Of a stretch of 64,000 nucleotides of DNA, positions 9,586 to 19,390 are shown piece after piece. Under the pieces are notes generated by a model. It was not told the DNA's origin. It saw only the letters and a list, made by a program, of their open reading frames with translations, and did not search any database. Source of the DNA: Euglena gracilis. Taxonomy: Eukaryota; Euglenida; Euglenophyceae; Euglenales. The first letter of the stretch is position 1. Every line of letters starts with the position of its first letter. Made by a program: the position numbers and the translations under genes. The stretch is taken from assembly GCA_039621445.1 (NCBI GenBank), contig CP154955.1, positions 52,791,384-52,855,383 on the forward strand, written 5' to 3'.

Positions 9586-9855
9586 TTACTGCAGGTTCTG
9601 GAGGTTGTTGATCTCCTCCTCCTCCTTGGATTCCTCCTCCTGCTGCTGGCAGCCCCAGCTGCATTTCACTTCTAAATGTCTTTCTTCGATGGTTCTTTCA
9701 CTGATACTTGAACAACATGCCTTGGCAAACCAGAATACCTTGAGTTTTCTCAGATGTCTTTTTTCTGGGAATTCACTTGGATTCTCTGGCTTCAGTCCTT
9801 CAAAATACCACTTCTTTTGTAACCTTCTGCCGGAACTTCCACCAGTAAAACCCAA
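9586..9855 (-). CDS. Hypothetical 89-aa frame in duplication copy 1
   Basis: The minus-strand ORF has a basic middle and an acidic coiled-coil-like tail (QQQEEESKEEEEINNLQNLQ). The same ORF recurs at 10917-11186, and its N-terminal half at 8333-8548. It sits downstream of integrase in element 1. No known domain. It may be a relic of an extra element gene. Confidence 0.25.
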   Translation of the reverse strand: MGFTGGSSGRRLQKKWYFEGLKPENPSEFPEKRHLRKLKVFWFAKACCSSISERTIEERHLEVKCSWGCQQQEEESKEEEEINNLQNLQ

Positions 9856-10916
9856 AGCAAGGCATCAAAACAAAGCCTTCCAAGACGCTTTGAACAAGGT
9901 ATTCAGCTTTTTGCCACCTACAAAGTGAAATGGCAATTTTTTTTCTGTGAATTAGGCTTTGCTCTTCCTAATTTTTGCTGTAGCCAGCCGCCCTCCCACA
10001 CACCCCTCCCAGGCCAATGCCGACAACCCACGAAGTTGGGTGGCTGGCATTGATCTGGGGATTTTGCTCTGGGGGTGGTTTTTTTTAGGGGGGGGGCGCT
10101 GTCGAGGGTGTAATGTACAACAAAACCGATTAAAGCGTAAAGCAGCTGCTGCCAGCAATCCCAGCCAATACAACACAATCCTCCATGACCCCCCCTTGCC
10201 CACTCCTGGGCCCATTTGGGACGCCATCTGAGGAACCCGTGGTTTCCCCCCAGAAACCACAAGTTATCCCAGAAGGCCCCCCAGAAGCCCAGGCTGGCTC
10301 GGGTTGCCAATTGTGAATGCCAGGGCAGGGCCCCCTTGAAGCGGCACCCACAAAATGGCAGGGCCAGGCACCAACATTTTCAAAATCCAAAACTGACATT
10401 TAAATTCTGACAATTGATTCTGCAAATCTTTTTTTGACATTGACATGTTGAACTTTCTTCTGCCCAAAATTGTGTGCATTGATCCGAGCCGAATCAGGTA
10501 CCATTGACTGCCCAAAGGATTTGCAACACAAATGGACAATTGAAACTGAGTTGCACAGTGTGTGGTGTGGCATAAGGGGCTGCTGGGCCCAAAAATGCTA
10601 AAGCATTTGCCTCCCAACCCATCACAGCAGTACAGAACTTTGGGACTGGAAATGACATGTGCATTTTGCCTGGTGTGTCCTGGGGCTACTGCGCCCAAAT
10701 TTGCTTTTGGAAAGTGCCTCCCAACCCATAAATGGTGTGGCAAAAGGGGCTACGTGGCCCGAACTTTCCAGCAACGGACTCCCAACCCAAACAAAAGCAC
10801 AAACTGCAGAAAACTGTCACAGAATCTGTTCCAAATGTTTTCAACCATCCAACACCCAGCTGCAAATTACAATCTGCAGCATGAGCAGGGTGTCCATCAG
10901 CAATACATACCACAGC

Positions 10917-11186
10917 TTACTGCAGGTTCTGGAGGTTGTTGATCTCCTCCTCCTCCTTGGATTCCTCCTCCTGCTGCTGGCAGCCCCAGCTGCATTTCAC
11001 TTCTAAATGTCTTTCTTCGATGGTTCTTTCACTGATACTTGAACAACATGCCTTGGCAAACCAGAATACCTTGAGTTTTCTGAGATGTCTTTTTTCTGGG
11101 AATTCACTTGGATTTTCTGGCTTCAGCCCTTCAAAATACCACTTCTTTTGTAACCTTCCGCCGGAACGTCCACCAGTAAAACCCAA
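10917..11186 (-). CDS. Hypothetical 89-aa frame in duplication copy 2
   Basis: Near-identical to 9586-9855, one repeat period away, differing in two residues at the N-terminal GGxSGxR motif. Being preserved in both copies reflects recent duplication, not necessarily selection. Confidence 0.25.
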   Translation of the reverse strand: MGFTGGRSGGRLQKKWYFEGLKPENPSEFPEKRHLRKLKVFWFAKACCSSISERTIEERHLEVKCSWGCQQQEEESKEEEEINNLQNLQ

Positions 11187-11389
11187 AGCAAGGCATCAAA
11201 ACAAAGTCTTCCAAGACGCTTTGAACAAGGTATTCAGCTTTTTGCCACCTACAAAGTGAAATGGCAATTTTTTTCTGTGAATTAGGCTTTGCTCTTCCTA
11301 ATTTTTTGCTGTAGCCAGCCGCCCTCCCACAGTTCTCGATACTCCTTCAAGAAACTCCTATGAGCTTTCGACTCCACCCCAGGTTTCAT

Positions 11390-11954
11390 TTAGATGACAT
11401 AACCTCGTTCCCCTTCTCTGCCCTTCACGACCCCAGGTCCCACCCACCTAGAGTCAAGCTTCTCACCCGACCCCTCGGGTGTCCTATACAAAACCGTCGT
11501 CCCCACCTTTAGGGGTTCCATTTCTTTCCTCCCCTTACTTATCCTTGCCTCCTCCTCCTCATGCTTTTTGTTGAGTATCCTAGCCACCCTCCCATCAATG
11601 TTTGTAGGGTACCCCTGCCAATGGTCTTTCCCTTCCATGCAAAATTTCAAATGGGCTCAATCCGCTTTTCCCTCTTTACGTCGTGAATTCGGTCCAAAAC
11701 TTGTGGTAAACCTCAACCCAATTAATTTTTTCCTCCGTGTACAATTTTCTCAACACCTCCATTACCTGCTGTCCGGCTCTCTCAACGCTTCCATTTGCTT
11801 GGTGGTGGTGCGCTTGGGAATATGCCAACCGAATCCCCAAAAGTGCACACAATGTTTTCCACCAAGTGCTTTTGAATTGTCTCCCTTGGTCACTTGAAAT
11901 GACCGAAGGAACCCCAAAAGGACTCCACTGATTTTTCACCATTTCCTTAGCCAA
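11390..11954 (-). pseudogene. Element 1 integrase core and C-terminal domain
   Basis: Two frames cover it. 11954-11676 holds the rve core with VISSDQG (second catalytic Asp) and GSVERAG (catalytic Glu), with exactly 35 residues between them (DD35E). 11650-11390 holds the C-terminal domain with PLKVGTTVLYRTPEG and DSRWVGPGVV, typical of Ty3/gypsy integrases. No chromodomain is seen. A frameshift separates the two near 11,660. Confidence 0.85.
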
Positions 11955-11969
11955 CTTTGCGCCGGATAA

Positions 11970-12284
11970 TCACTTGTCCTTGCATGCAACCCCCACAACC
12001 CAACCTGAATGCCTATCCACACAAAGGGCTAGGGTGTCATACTCCCCCCCGTCGTGTAAAACCCTTGGCATTCGAAACAAATCGATGGCATCACTTGTCA
12101 TTAGTGCTGGGGGTATGGGTGTGGACTCGATCGGTCCTTTTAAACTCTCCCCCCTCACACTCGCTTGGCACGTGGAACAATTTTTGCTGCAATTTTGGTT
12201 GAGTTGCTTTGCAGCCTTTTCATCAGCCCAAACAAAACGGATTGTCATGTGTTTACAAACTTTTTCAGGGCCAACGTGCCCCAA
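11970..12284 (-). pseudogene. Element 1 integrase N-terminal zinc domain and first catalytic Asp
   Basis: The frame contains GHVGPEKVCKH followed by CSKNCSTCQ, the HHCC-type zinc-binding arrangement, then DAIDLF with the first Asp of the DDE triad and YDTLALCVDRHSGWVV. A paralogous fragment (YDSMLVCADRHSGW) is at 56.3 kb. A frameshift near 11,960 separates it from the core. Confidence 0.85.
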
Positions 12285-12730
12285 AACTCGTGAATTTCTT
12301 GAATCACCAAGTGTTGAAAACTTTCAGGCACACACAACTTTTCTTCAAAAAACAATTGGCCATTTAGGACTTTGAAGCCCTTTGGCCAAATTGAATCGCC
12401 TTTGGTAGCTACCCATTTTTCTTTCCATGTGGGGCATTGGGAATATGGTTCCCCCCAATCACGCTCCCATACGGGCTTAATATCCTTAGGGGTCGTTCTT
12501 GGCAGCGCCCACTTCCGTACGAGTGTCCGCCGTCGAACTTTCAGCCGTCTCCGGGACAGGGGTCGTCTCCCCCCACTTTCTCATCCCGAAAATGAACTCG
12601 TGTCTTTTCTTTCCTGGGCCCTTGTGAGTGGGTGTCCGCAGGGGTGTCTTTTCCTCCTGGGTCTACCCCACCCTCGGTTCCCCTCCTTGTGCACTCTCCT
12701 TTTTCCTCCTCAGGTGTTACGTTTTTGCCA
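12285..12730 (-). other. RNase H to integrase linker of element 1
   Basis: Degraded minus-strand coding linker. The piece at 12762-12541 reads VTTRSGKNVTPEEEKG and is very hydrophilic, like tethers seen in gypsy Pol. There is no domain of its own. Confidence 0.4.
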
Positions 12731-13417
12731 CTACGGGTTGTCACCCCCCCGTATCCAGGCATTACGTAAATTGGGCTGGTTTTTGATTCTTATCTCCAAA
12801 CACTTTTTCCCCTCTTCTTTTTGCTCCCGGATAACATTTTCCATTTCATCCTTGTCTTCGGCCGACCCATGCTTACTTATATCCCTTAGGGCCTGTGAAA
12901 CTGGGTATGCCCACCGACTGAGGATATCCGCTATGGTATTTTCTTTACCCGGGATATATCCCACCGTCAAATCATACTTGGAGAAAAGTTGATGCCATCT
13001 CGCCCTCCTTCCAACCGGACCACTGGGGGTGTCTAGGACCTCCCTTGTCCAAGACTCCAAACTTTGGTGGTCGGTTAAAACCAAAACGAGCTGCAATCCA
13101 ATCCAGCTCTCCCATTTTTGTAGTGCCAAAATTATGGTGTACGTCTCCAACTCCCTGGGGGTCCATTTTATTTTCCCCTCAGTCAATTTTCGAGACATAA
13201 AAGCCACTGGCACAGTTTTTTTCTCAAACACATCCTGGGCTGTGGGGTTTCCTCCCCCCTCCTTCATTTGCTCCAACGTTGCCCTCACGGCATACCCACT
13301 GGCATCAACCCTCAGCACAAAGGGTTTATCTGGGTCTACCTGTTTCAACATTAGGCCCGAACACAACCTTTTTTTCAGCTCCTCAAAAGCTTTTAAATCC
13401 TCCCCATCAACTTCCAC
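12731..13417 (-). pseudogene. Element 1 RNase H
   Basis: The frame has FVLRVDASGYAV (first catalytic Asp), RELETYTII (Glu), VLTDHQSLESW (Asp) and the closing YIPGKENTIADILSRW, the standard Ty3/gypsy RNase H sequence. It lies directly downstream of the RT palm in element orientation. The 228-residue length includes the RT connection and the start of the linker. Confidence 0.9.
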
Positions 13418-13527
13418 AGGATTTCGACTTCCTTTCTTCCCACCTCCCTAGGGACTTTCAATTTGTCTTGCAGCCGGGCAGCTACTTCCGCATACATGTG
13501 AATGTATGCAGTGTAATAATTTGTGAA

Positions 13528-14385
13528 TCACAAAAAGGCTCTCAAAGCTGTAATTGTTTTTGGAACCTCCCACTTTTCGATCGCTCGTAGCTTACCCGGT
13601 GCGGGCCTCCTAGTCCCATTTCCTAAAATCTGTCCAGAAAATTCAACCCCCTCCACAAAAAGTTTGTCTTTGACTTCGTCAGCCACCAAAAGTTTTGTTT
13701 TGAGCACTTCCAACACCCTCCTCAAATGTTTTTCATGTGCACCCACTAGATCCTCCCCTTCCGCGACCGTTGTCCCCACCAGTATGTCGTCTATGTACCC
13801 TAGTGCGATATCCCTTACTGGTGTCAAACGGTCATCGATCATTTGCTGAAATTGTTGGGGGGCATTTGTCAAACCCATTACGTTCACCCTCCACTAAAAA
13901 ATGCCTTTGGGGGTAAAACAACACGTTATGGGTCAAATCGATGATCGAAAACATTTTGTTTGCACCATGTTTGACCAAATCGCCTTGTTTGGCTGTTTGG
14001 GCCCCTGAGGTCCACCACCCCCCTCCAAGGAAAATCGTTGGATTTTTTTGGAACTGGAAAAATCTGGGACAGCCATTCAGAAGTTTTGGCTGTGGCTAGC
14101 TCAATGTATTTTTTGTCGAACCAGTCTTGGGTGATTCTTTCAACTGCCTCTTTCCGCTCACCGTGCATGAAAAAAGGCCTCTGTCTGGTTGGCTTTGCCC
14201 CCTCCTTCAGTGGTATGTATGCACAACCATATTGTCCTCTTTCGGGGGGGGTCTGGAAATGGCGATGACCGAAATACCGTCCCCCTGAAATCTTGCAAAA
14301 CTTGTTCCCTCAACTTGACTACCCGTTCCTCCTCTTTTTTGTTCTCCCCCTCCCTTGCAATTATCATTCGGTTGATAACTTGCAC
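13528..14385 (-). pseudogene. Element 1 reverse transcriptase, several frames
   Basis: 14168-13926 contains fingers/palm sequence SQIFPVPKKSNDFPWRGVVDLRG. 13887-13528 contains MGLTNAPQQFQQMI and the active-site box GYIDDILVG, followed by thumb sequence FSGQILGNG. 14385-14158 is an upstream hydrophilic region. At least two frame changes are needed. The motif A region near 13,890-13,925 is damaged, so no RT activity is expected. Confidence 0.85.
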
Positions 14386-14400
14386 TGGGGGGTCACTTCC

Positions 14401-14670
14401 CTAAGAATTTGTGGCAACCTCCCCTAGGTCCCCATCACTCAAAAAATGCAATTCCTGGTCCAACCCTTTCAATGGCAAACAAAGACCACGTTTTTGCAAC
14501 CCAAACGAAGACACGTCCGCCACAGTCACATTGTCCACTGAAAACTTTGTGGCATCCCTTAATTTTTGCGGACCTCTCCGTTTTTCAACACCCCGCAAAA
14601 AAATCAGGTCGGGGCTGTCTTTCACCAACGCCTTGTGGTGTGGAAAAATTCCCAGTTTTGCCTCCGCCAA
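14401..14670 (-). pseudogene. Element 1 protease-RT spacer
   Basis: A minus-strand frame starting LGIFPHHKALVKDSPDLIFLRG continues the Pol polyprotein directly from the protease frame that ends at 14671. It has no catalytic motif and is probably the spacer before the RT fingers. Confidence 0.5.
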
Positions 14671-15522
14671 CTATGGGTAAGAAAGAATGGCATCAACTTT
14701 GATATCTGCCTCGTAAAATTCAACTTTGTATTCCACACGCTCAATTTCCCTTTCCTCATTCCAATTTTGTTGAAGGATCATTATCACCTTAGCACATCTG
14801 CTCCCCCCTGCCAAAGTTTGCCCATTGGCAGTTTCAGACCTTAACGGGTCCTTAGCAGGATACGTTAGGGGGTCCCCTATCACCCCTTGTCGAATGAGGT
14901 TTGCCTCCGCCCCCGTGACAATCAAAATTCTGGCCGTTTTTTCCTCCCCATTTCCCAACTTAATCTGGGTGTGTAACAGAAGTTGTCTGTCCTCCCCGAG
15001 TTTCTTTGCTCCTCCCCGATTTTTTGTCCCCCTCAACATTCTTTTTTTCAGCCGCACCAATTTTTTCTTCCCTGGGGCTGCCCCCTCCTGGGAGGGTTGC
15101 CTTCTATCAATCAACAAGTACCACACACCCCAACGGGTACCCCTCAAAATCCTCCAATCAGCCTCAAACAACTTTGTCCCCTTGGGAGAATAAATCTTTT
15201 TGACAGCCGTAGCCACCAGATTTTTCACCCACCTCCTATTCAAGTCTGGGCAAATGCAAACTGCCCGACAATTGGAATTTTGCAATCTTTCAGCCACCTC
15301 AGACCACAAAGTCCAGGGGGGTTCATCCACAACGTTTCCTCCGCCCCCCAATCCTTTTTTCATGGCATGATCATCCCCCCGTAAAACCGTTTTTTCAGGG
15401 TTTTTTTCCTTCCTGCACCAAAAGTCTGCCATGTAAACATTCAATTTTGCAACTGATTTCCTCACCCAAATTGTTAAAATCATCATCAGACTGGCCACAG
15501 CCCGATTCCATTTCCACATCAT
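14671..15522 (-). pseudogene. Element 1 protease region
   Basis: The C-terminal third reads LLLHTQIKLGNGEEKTARIL then VTGAEANLIRQGVI, and ends DAILSYP. This is a retropepsin in which the catalytic D of DTGA is replaced by V. It lies just upstream of RT, as expected. The N-terminal part is Lys-rich and may be the nucleocapsid/protease junction. Confidence 0.75.
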
Positions 15523-15530
15523 GCTGATTT

Positions 15531-16079
15531 TCAGGGTTTTCGCACCCAGTTTCTGCAGAAAAACTGGTGTTTGGCTGCAAATTTTTTGGCTGGGTCTGTG
15601 GAAAATCTGGCTGAATTGGCCGAAAAACCTGGGCTGGGCCTGTGTTTGAAGACACTATTGACGCTGGCTAAAAAAACCTGCCAAGGCATCTGGGCTGGCC
15701 CCATGATTGCTGGGACAGATGACTCAGCCGAAAACGGCTGGGCTGGCTGAAAAACCTGTGAAGTCGTCTGGGCTGGCTCCATGATTGCTGGGACAGATGA
15801 CCCAGCCGAAAACTGCTGGGCTGGGTGAAAAACCTGCCCAGGCATCTGGGCTGGGACAGATATCTCAGCCGAAAACGGCTGGGCTGGCTGAAAAACCTGC
15901 AGCTGGGCTGCAGCTTGCTCTGCTGACTGCGATTCTGAACTCTGTGTTAACAGCAATGGTTCTGGCTGGGCTGTTAAAAACAAATCTTTTTGTTCTGGCT
16001 CTGGGCTGCTGTCTCGTGACGACACTGAAATTTGCTGAAAACCTGGAAAATTTACTGGCCACATGCCAGCAGCTTTCAT
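15531..16079 (-). pseudogene. Element 1 gag-like frame with 30-aa repeats
   Basis: The frame carries three to four copies of a unit like VFQPAQPFSAESSVPAIM, about 30 residues each, followed by FSANSARF. The composition is Gln/Pro/Ser-rich and disordered. By position, between the 5' LTR and protease, it belongs to Gag, but no capsid fold or zinc knuckle is visible. It overlaps the protease frame in a different phase (15,655-15,395). Confidence 0.5.
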
Positions 16080-16240
16080 TCATTGAATAACTATTTGCTG
16101 AATAATTGCGTTCTCAGCCTGTTTTTCTTCCTCAATTTCGCTTTCGGAAGCTGGGGGGTCTGATTCGTCTTCACTGCCATGCAGTGGAACCAGCTGTAGA
16201 TTTTTTGGCCCTGCCACCGTTATTGGCCTTACACATGTAA

Positions 16241-16793
16241 TTAACCCCCTCTCCGGATCAGAATCAGATTCTGATTCCTGTGTCGTTTCTGAAAATCCTG
16301 AGCCGATAAAGTTTCTGCAGCCTGAAAATTGTTTTCTGCAACAGATTCCATCATGATTTGCAATGATGCCACAGGTTCTGAAAACTGGGCTGCAGAAAAT
16401 TCAGTTTCCTTTTCGTTCTGAATGCAGCTTGCTGCCACAGATCTCAGAAAATTTTCACCACAATCTGAAACTCGGACAGATTGGCCTGAAAACGAGCAGA
16501 TTTCTGCAGATTCTTCTGAAAATTCACAGACAACTGGCTTGGTGAAGCTCCCCTCGTGTAGCATTCTGCTGACACAGCCAACAGAACAATCCTCTGTGAC
16601 CGTGTTGACCGTCTCTGAAACATTTTCACTGACAGAGTCAGTAATACTGCCTCTGCTTACCATGTTAGCCGAATCTGAAAACTTTGCACTGATTCTGCTG
16701 GTAGAGTCAGCGGAACAAATCTCTGCCACGATGTTCACCGAATCTGAAAAAACCTCACTGACGTAGTCAGTGAGCCGACCTCCGCTAACCATG
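16241..16793 (-). pseudogene. Element 1 N-terminal gag-like ORF overlapping the PBS
   Basis: An ATG at 16793-16791 overlaps the LTR/PBS junction and opens a Ser/Val/Asp-rich frame beginning MVSGGRLTDYVSEVFSDS. It contains repeats of about 25 residues (SDSVNIV, SDSANMV, SETVNTV). No family is recognised. Confidence 0.35.
16775..16791 (-). promoter_or_regulatory. Element 1 primer binding site
   Basis: Directly after the CA end of the 5' LTR the minus strand reads TGGTTAGCGGAGGTCGG. TGG is complementary to a tRNA CCA end. I cannot name the tRNA. Confidence 0.65.
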
Positions 16794-17660
16794 TCCGCCC
16801 ACCCCACCCCCTGTGCGCCGGCGGTCGCCCCCGCGACCGGCGAGTCCCGGTGTGCCCAGGGCCCGTGGGGGGGGGTCCTCGCCGTCGTGGATAACCACCG
16901 ACAGCAGGGGTTGGGTGTTTCCGGGGTGGGGCCTGCGCTTTCTCGGGGAATTGGTGGGCTCAAGCCAACCCCATTTTTTTACCCAGGTGGTTTCCCCAAC
17001 CCCAGCCGGCGCGTAGGATGGTTTTTTCAATGTTTTCCGCAATTTTAGTGAAGAACGAAAAATCTGCCATTTTGCTTGAAATCTCACTTTTATCCTCTCT
17101 CTTTCTCTCTCACTCTCACACTCTCTCTTGCACACCTTGAAGGTAAAACCAACCCACAAACCAACCCACTGAAACTTGAAACTTTGAGAGTGAGAAACTG
17201 AAAGTAGCTGAATGTGAAGAATTGAAAACGAATGTGAAATGTGAACGTGTGAAAATGTGCAAACCGGGGGGCAAGGAGGTGAGGGGTAGGGGGTATAGTG
17301 GAAGGCGGTGAAGGTGGCGGTGTTGTAGGGTCTTGACTCCTTCTTGACTTCAACAACCAAATTGACTTCAATAACCAATGAGTAATTGCAATTCAAAGTC
17401 CACCAACAGTTGCAATCCACACTTCCAATTCCAACCAAGAAATCCAATGCCAAATTCAATACAAATGTATCTCTTCTTTGCCAAATGATGTGGAAAACCC
17501 CTCGAGTTCTGTGAAAAAAACAGAATTTGAAACGTCTTTGAAATTTGACCCGCTTCCAATTTAAGTCGCGGGTTTCTCTAACTGATTGGCTGTTACCCGC
17601 GACTTTGCAATTTGCGCTTTCTGGCAATTTTTGGATGCCGGCGAAAGCCGGCGGCCGACA
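16792..17660 (-). repeat. Element 1 5' LTR
   Basis: Matches 6289-7155 end to end and keeps the hairpins AAGTCGCGGGT/ACCCGCGACTT (17563-17573/17595-17605) and a terminal GCCGGC-GAAA-GCCGGC. Confidence 0.9.
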
Positions 17661-18009
17661 CCAAGAGGGCGAAGCACAAGAAGATGGTGAGGTCCTGCTT
17701 TCCTTCCCGGCTGTTTGTTCTGGTGTGTTTGTGTGCACGCGGGGGGTGCTTCTTACTGCGCCTTTGTTGCCAGAGTTGGCGATGATGATGATGGCCTCCT
17801 CCGGTACCTTGGCGAAGCTGAACCGTTGTTGCCCCGCCCCCCCCCCTCTCATATGGTCGCTTGGTGGGGCCGGGGGCCAGAGGTGGGGATGATTTTCTCT
17901 TTCTGGTGTGTTTTTGGGTGGGTGGTTGGGGCTGTTTGGCTGTGGGTTCCCTTTCTGGCTGGGATATCTTTCTTTTCCTGCTGCTTTTATGGGTGGGGGG
18001 GGGTTGGGA
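17661..18009 (+). repeat. Right half of the interrupted M copy and spacer
   Basis: 17661-17695 completes the split M copy (GGGCGAAGCACAAGAAGATGGTGAGG). The remainder is a T/G-rich spacer with no convincing ORF. With 18010-18110 the two M copies form an inverted pair. Confidence 0.6.
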
Positions 18010-18112
18010 TCACCATCTTCTTGTGCTTCGCCCCCTTGGTCCCTTCCTCCCCCTTCCTGTGTCGTAAGAGTCCGAGACCATTCGGGCTCCGCACCGCGAG
18101 ATGGTGAGGCAC
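18010..18112 (-). repeat. Module M, inverted copy
   Basis: Starts CACCATCTTCTTGTGCTTCGCCC and ends CGCGAGATGGTGAGGC. It is nearly identical to the reverse complement of the reconstructed pre-insertion site of element 1. Confidence 0.75.
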
Positions 18113-18430
18113 TGTGCACCCTCCTTTGGGGCAGAATCTTTTTAATTTTTGAATCGACACCAAGCCTCAAATAATGAGCATGGGAGGCCCCAAAATATTT
18201 CCATTGTCACAGTTGCTTGACTTCGTCCACCTGCCAACCAGCATTTTTCCATCATAAAACTCCAGCCCCTCTGGTGCTGTGGGGTTTCCAGTGGGTGGTG
18301 TCCACACCCCCCTCCTGCAGAATTTCTTTGGTGAGAGAATTCACTCTGTTTGAGGTCAAAGGTCTTTTACCATCTAAAGTCCCTAACAAATTACTTTTGT
18401 GCCCAACTATGTGGGCTGTCATTTTCACAT
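18113..18430. other. No feature recognised
   Basis: Mixed sequence ending at the start of the TGTTATTTGGG-type repeats. No coding frame or RNA gene seen. Confidence 0.35.
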
Positions 18431-18740
18431 AAACTCCCCTCCCAAATAACACCCCCCGGTGTGTTATTTGGGCACCTGAACTGGGGCCCCAGGGGGGGGT
18501 GTTATTTGGGGGGGTGCGTTATTCTTACATGGAAACCAAAGGAAAACAGGGGGGGTGTTGTTTAGGCGCTCGAAAACGGCCCCCGAGGGGGGGTGTGTTG
18601 TTTGGGGGGGGTGTTATTTGGGGGGGGGTTATTTAGGAGGGGGGTCGCTGAGCTCTTATCCCTTTATGGGTAAGAGCGAAGCTTACCCCTGGGGGAAAAC
18701 CCCCCCCCGACCCCCCCCCCTCCCCCCCCCCCTCGGGGCC
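18431..18740. repeat. G-run repeat with GGTGTTATTTGGGG units
   Basis: Units such as GGGGGGGTGTTATTTGGGG and GGGGTGTTGTTTGGGG are repeated and spaced by G-runs, followed by C-runs at 18700-18735. Many runs of three or more G could form quadruplexes. Related G-run/TATTT phrases occur at 61550-61900. Confidence 0.7.
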
Positions 18741-18949
18741 ACCTCGGGAACCGGCGGATTATCACCATGATCCCGGCCCCGTTCCCGAAATTTTTTTTTT
18801 CAGTCACGAGCGACTGGATTCCTAGTTTCCGAATCACCTAGGTTTGACCCCCAACTCCCCGCCAGGCCCGAGTTATTCACGCGCGAAGGGGTCCAAACTG
18901 GGTAGGATTCGCCAACCCCCCCTGAATAAGCCCCCCCCCCCTTTGGACG

Positions 18950-19390
18950 GCCAAAAAATGTCAATTTTCAAAATATCTCCAAAATGAAGCCAAACCAAAG
19001 GAAATGTCCGGAGACCTAATTTGAAGCCCTTGGAACGCCCTATCTACCGGTATTTTGATTTCCCCGCAACTCCCCGCCTGGCCCGAGATACGGCCGTTTT
19101 CGGCGCAGACGGCCGTTTTGCACACTTTTCCCTCTGTTCGACTTAGCCGTTTTCGGGGGTGGGGGGTAAAAAAATCGATGTTTTCAAAATTTCTCGAAAA
19201 TGATGCAAAATCAAAGGAAATGTCCAAAGACCTAAATTGAAGCCCTTGGAACGCTGTATCTACTGGGACTTTGGTTTCCCCGCAACTCACCGCCCAGCCC
19301 GAGATACGGCCGTTTTTTGGCCAATTTGGGCCATTTCAAGCCATTTTGTACACTTTTCCCTCTGTTCGACTTGGCCATTTTCGGCCAAAA
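18950..19390. repeat. Two tandem copies of a roughly 220-bp unit, satellite border
   Basis: The phrases CAAAGGAAATGTCC (18998 and 19213) and CCTCTGTTCGACTT (about 19131 and 19360) recur about 215-229 bp apart. The second copy runs into the first 163-bp satellite monomer through GGCCATTTTCGGCC. Confidence 0.75.

Larger units (their letters stand above)
8412..11326. repeat. 1,331-bp tandem duplication (about 2.2 copies)
   Basis: Copy 1 starts about 8412 (TTTTCTGAGATGTC), copy 2 about 9743, and the partial copy 3 runs from about 11074 to CAGCCGCCCTCCCACA near 11326. The period is 1,331 bp throughout. Copies differ at only a few sites plus a T/G-run near 8745-8770, so the duplication is much younger than the LTRs. 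Each unit contains minus-strand frames ending in an acidic Gln/Glu-rich helix (EEESKEEEEINNL) and, on the plus strand, Cys-containing frames resembling decayed zinc knuckles (for example KWCGKRGY). Confidence 0.9.
6289..17660 (-). mobile_element. Element 1: complete Ty3/gypsy LTR retrotransposon
   Basis: The 867- and 869-bp LTRs (6289-7155, 16792-17660) begin TG and end CA in element orientation. They are flanked by CCAA (6285-6288; 17661-17664; 5 bp ACCAA if the last LTR base is shared). The PBS begins TGG directly inside the 5' LTR and a purine tract lies directly inside the 3' LTR. The pol order PR-RT-RH-INT identifies Ty3/gypsy. All pol parts are frameshifted, so the copy is dead, but most catalytic residues remain. 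LTRs look about 95% identical. The 3' non-pol region (7.16-11.39 kb) is unusually long because of a tandem duplication. Confidence 0.9.

Noticed and set aside
16241-16963. 240-aa minus-strand ORF starting inside the LTR
   Set aside because: The first 57 codons lie in LTR sequence. The element transcript would use the ATG at 16793, so the start was placed there.
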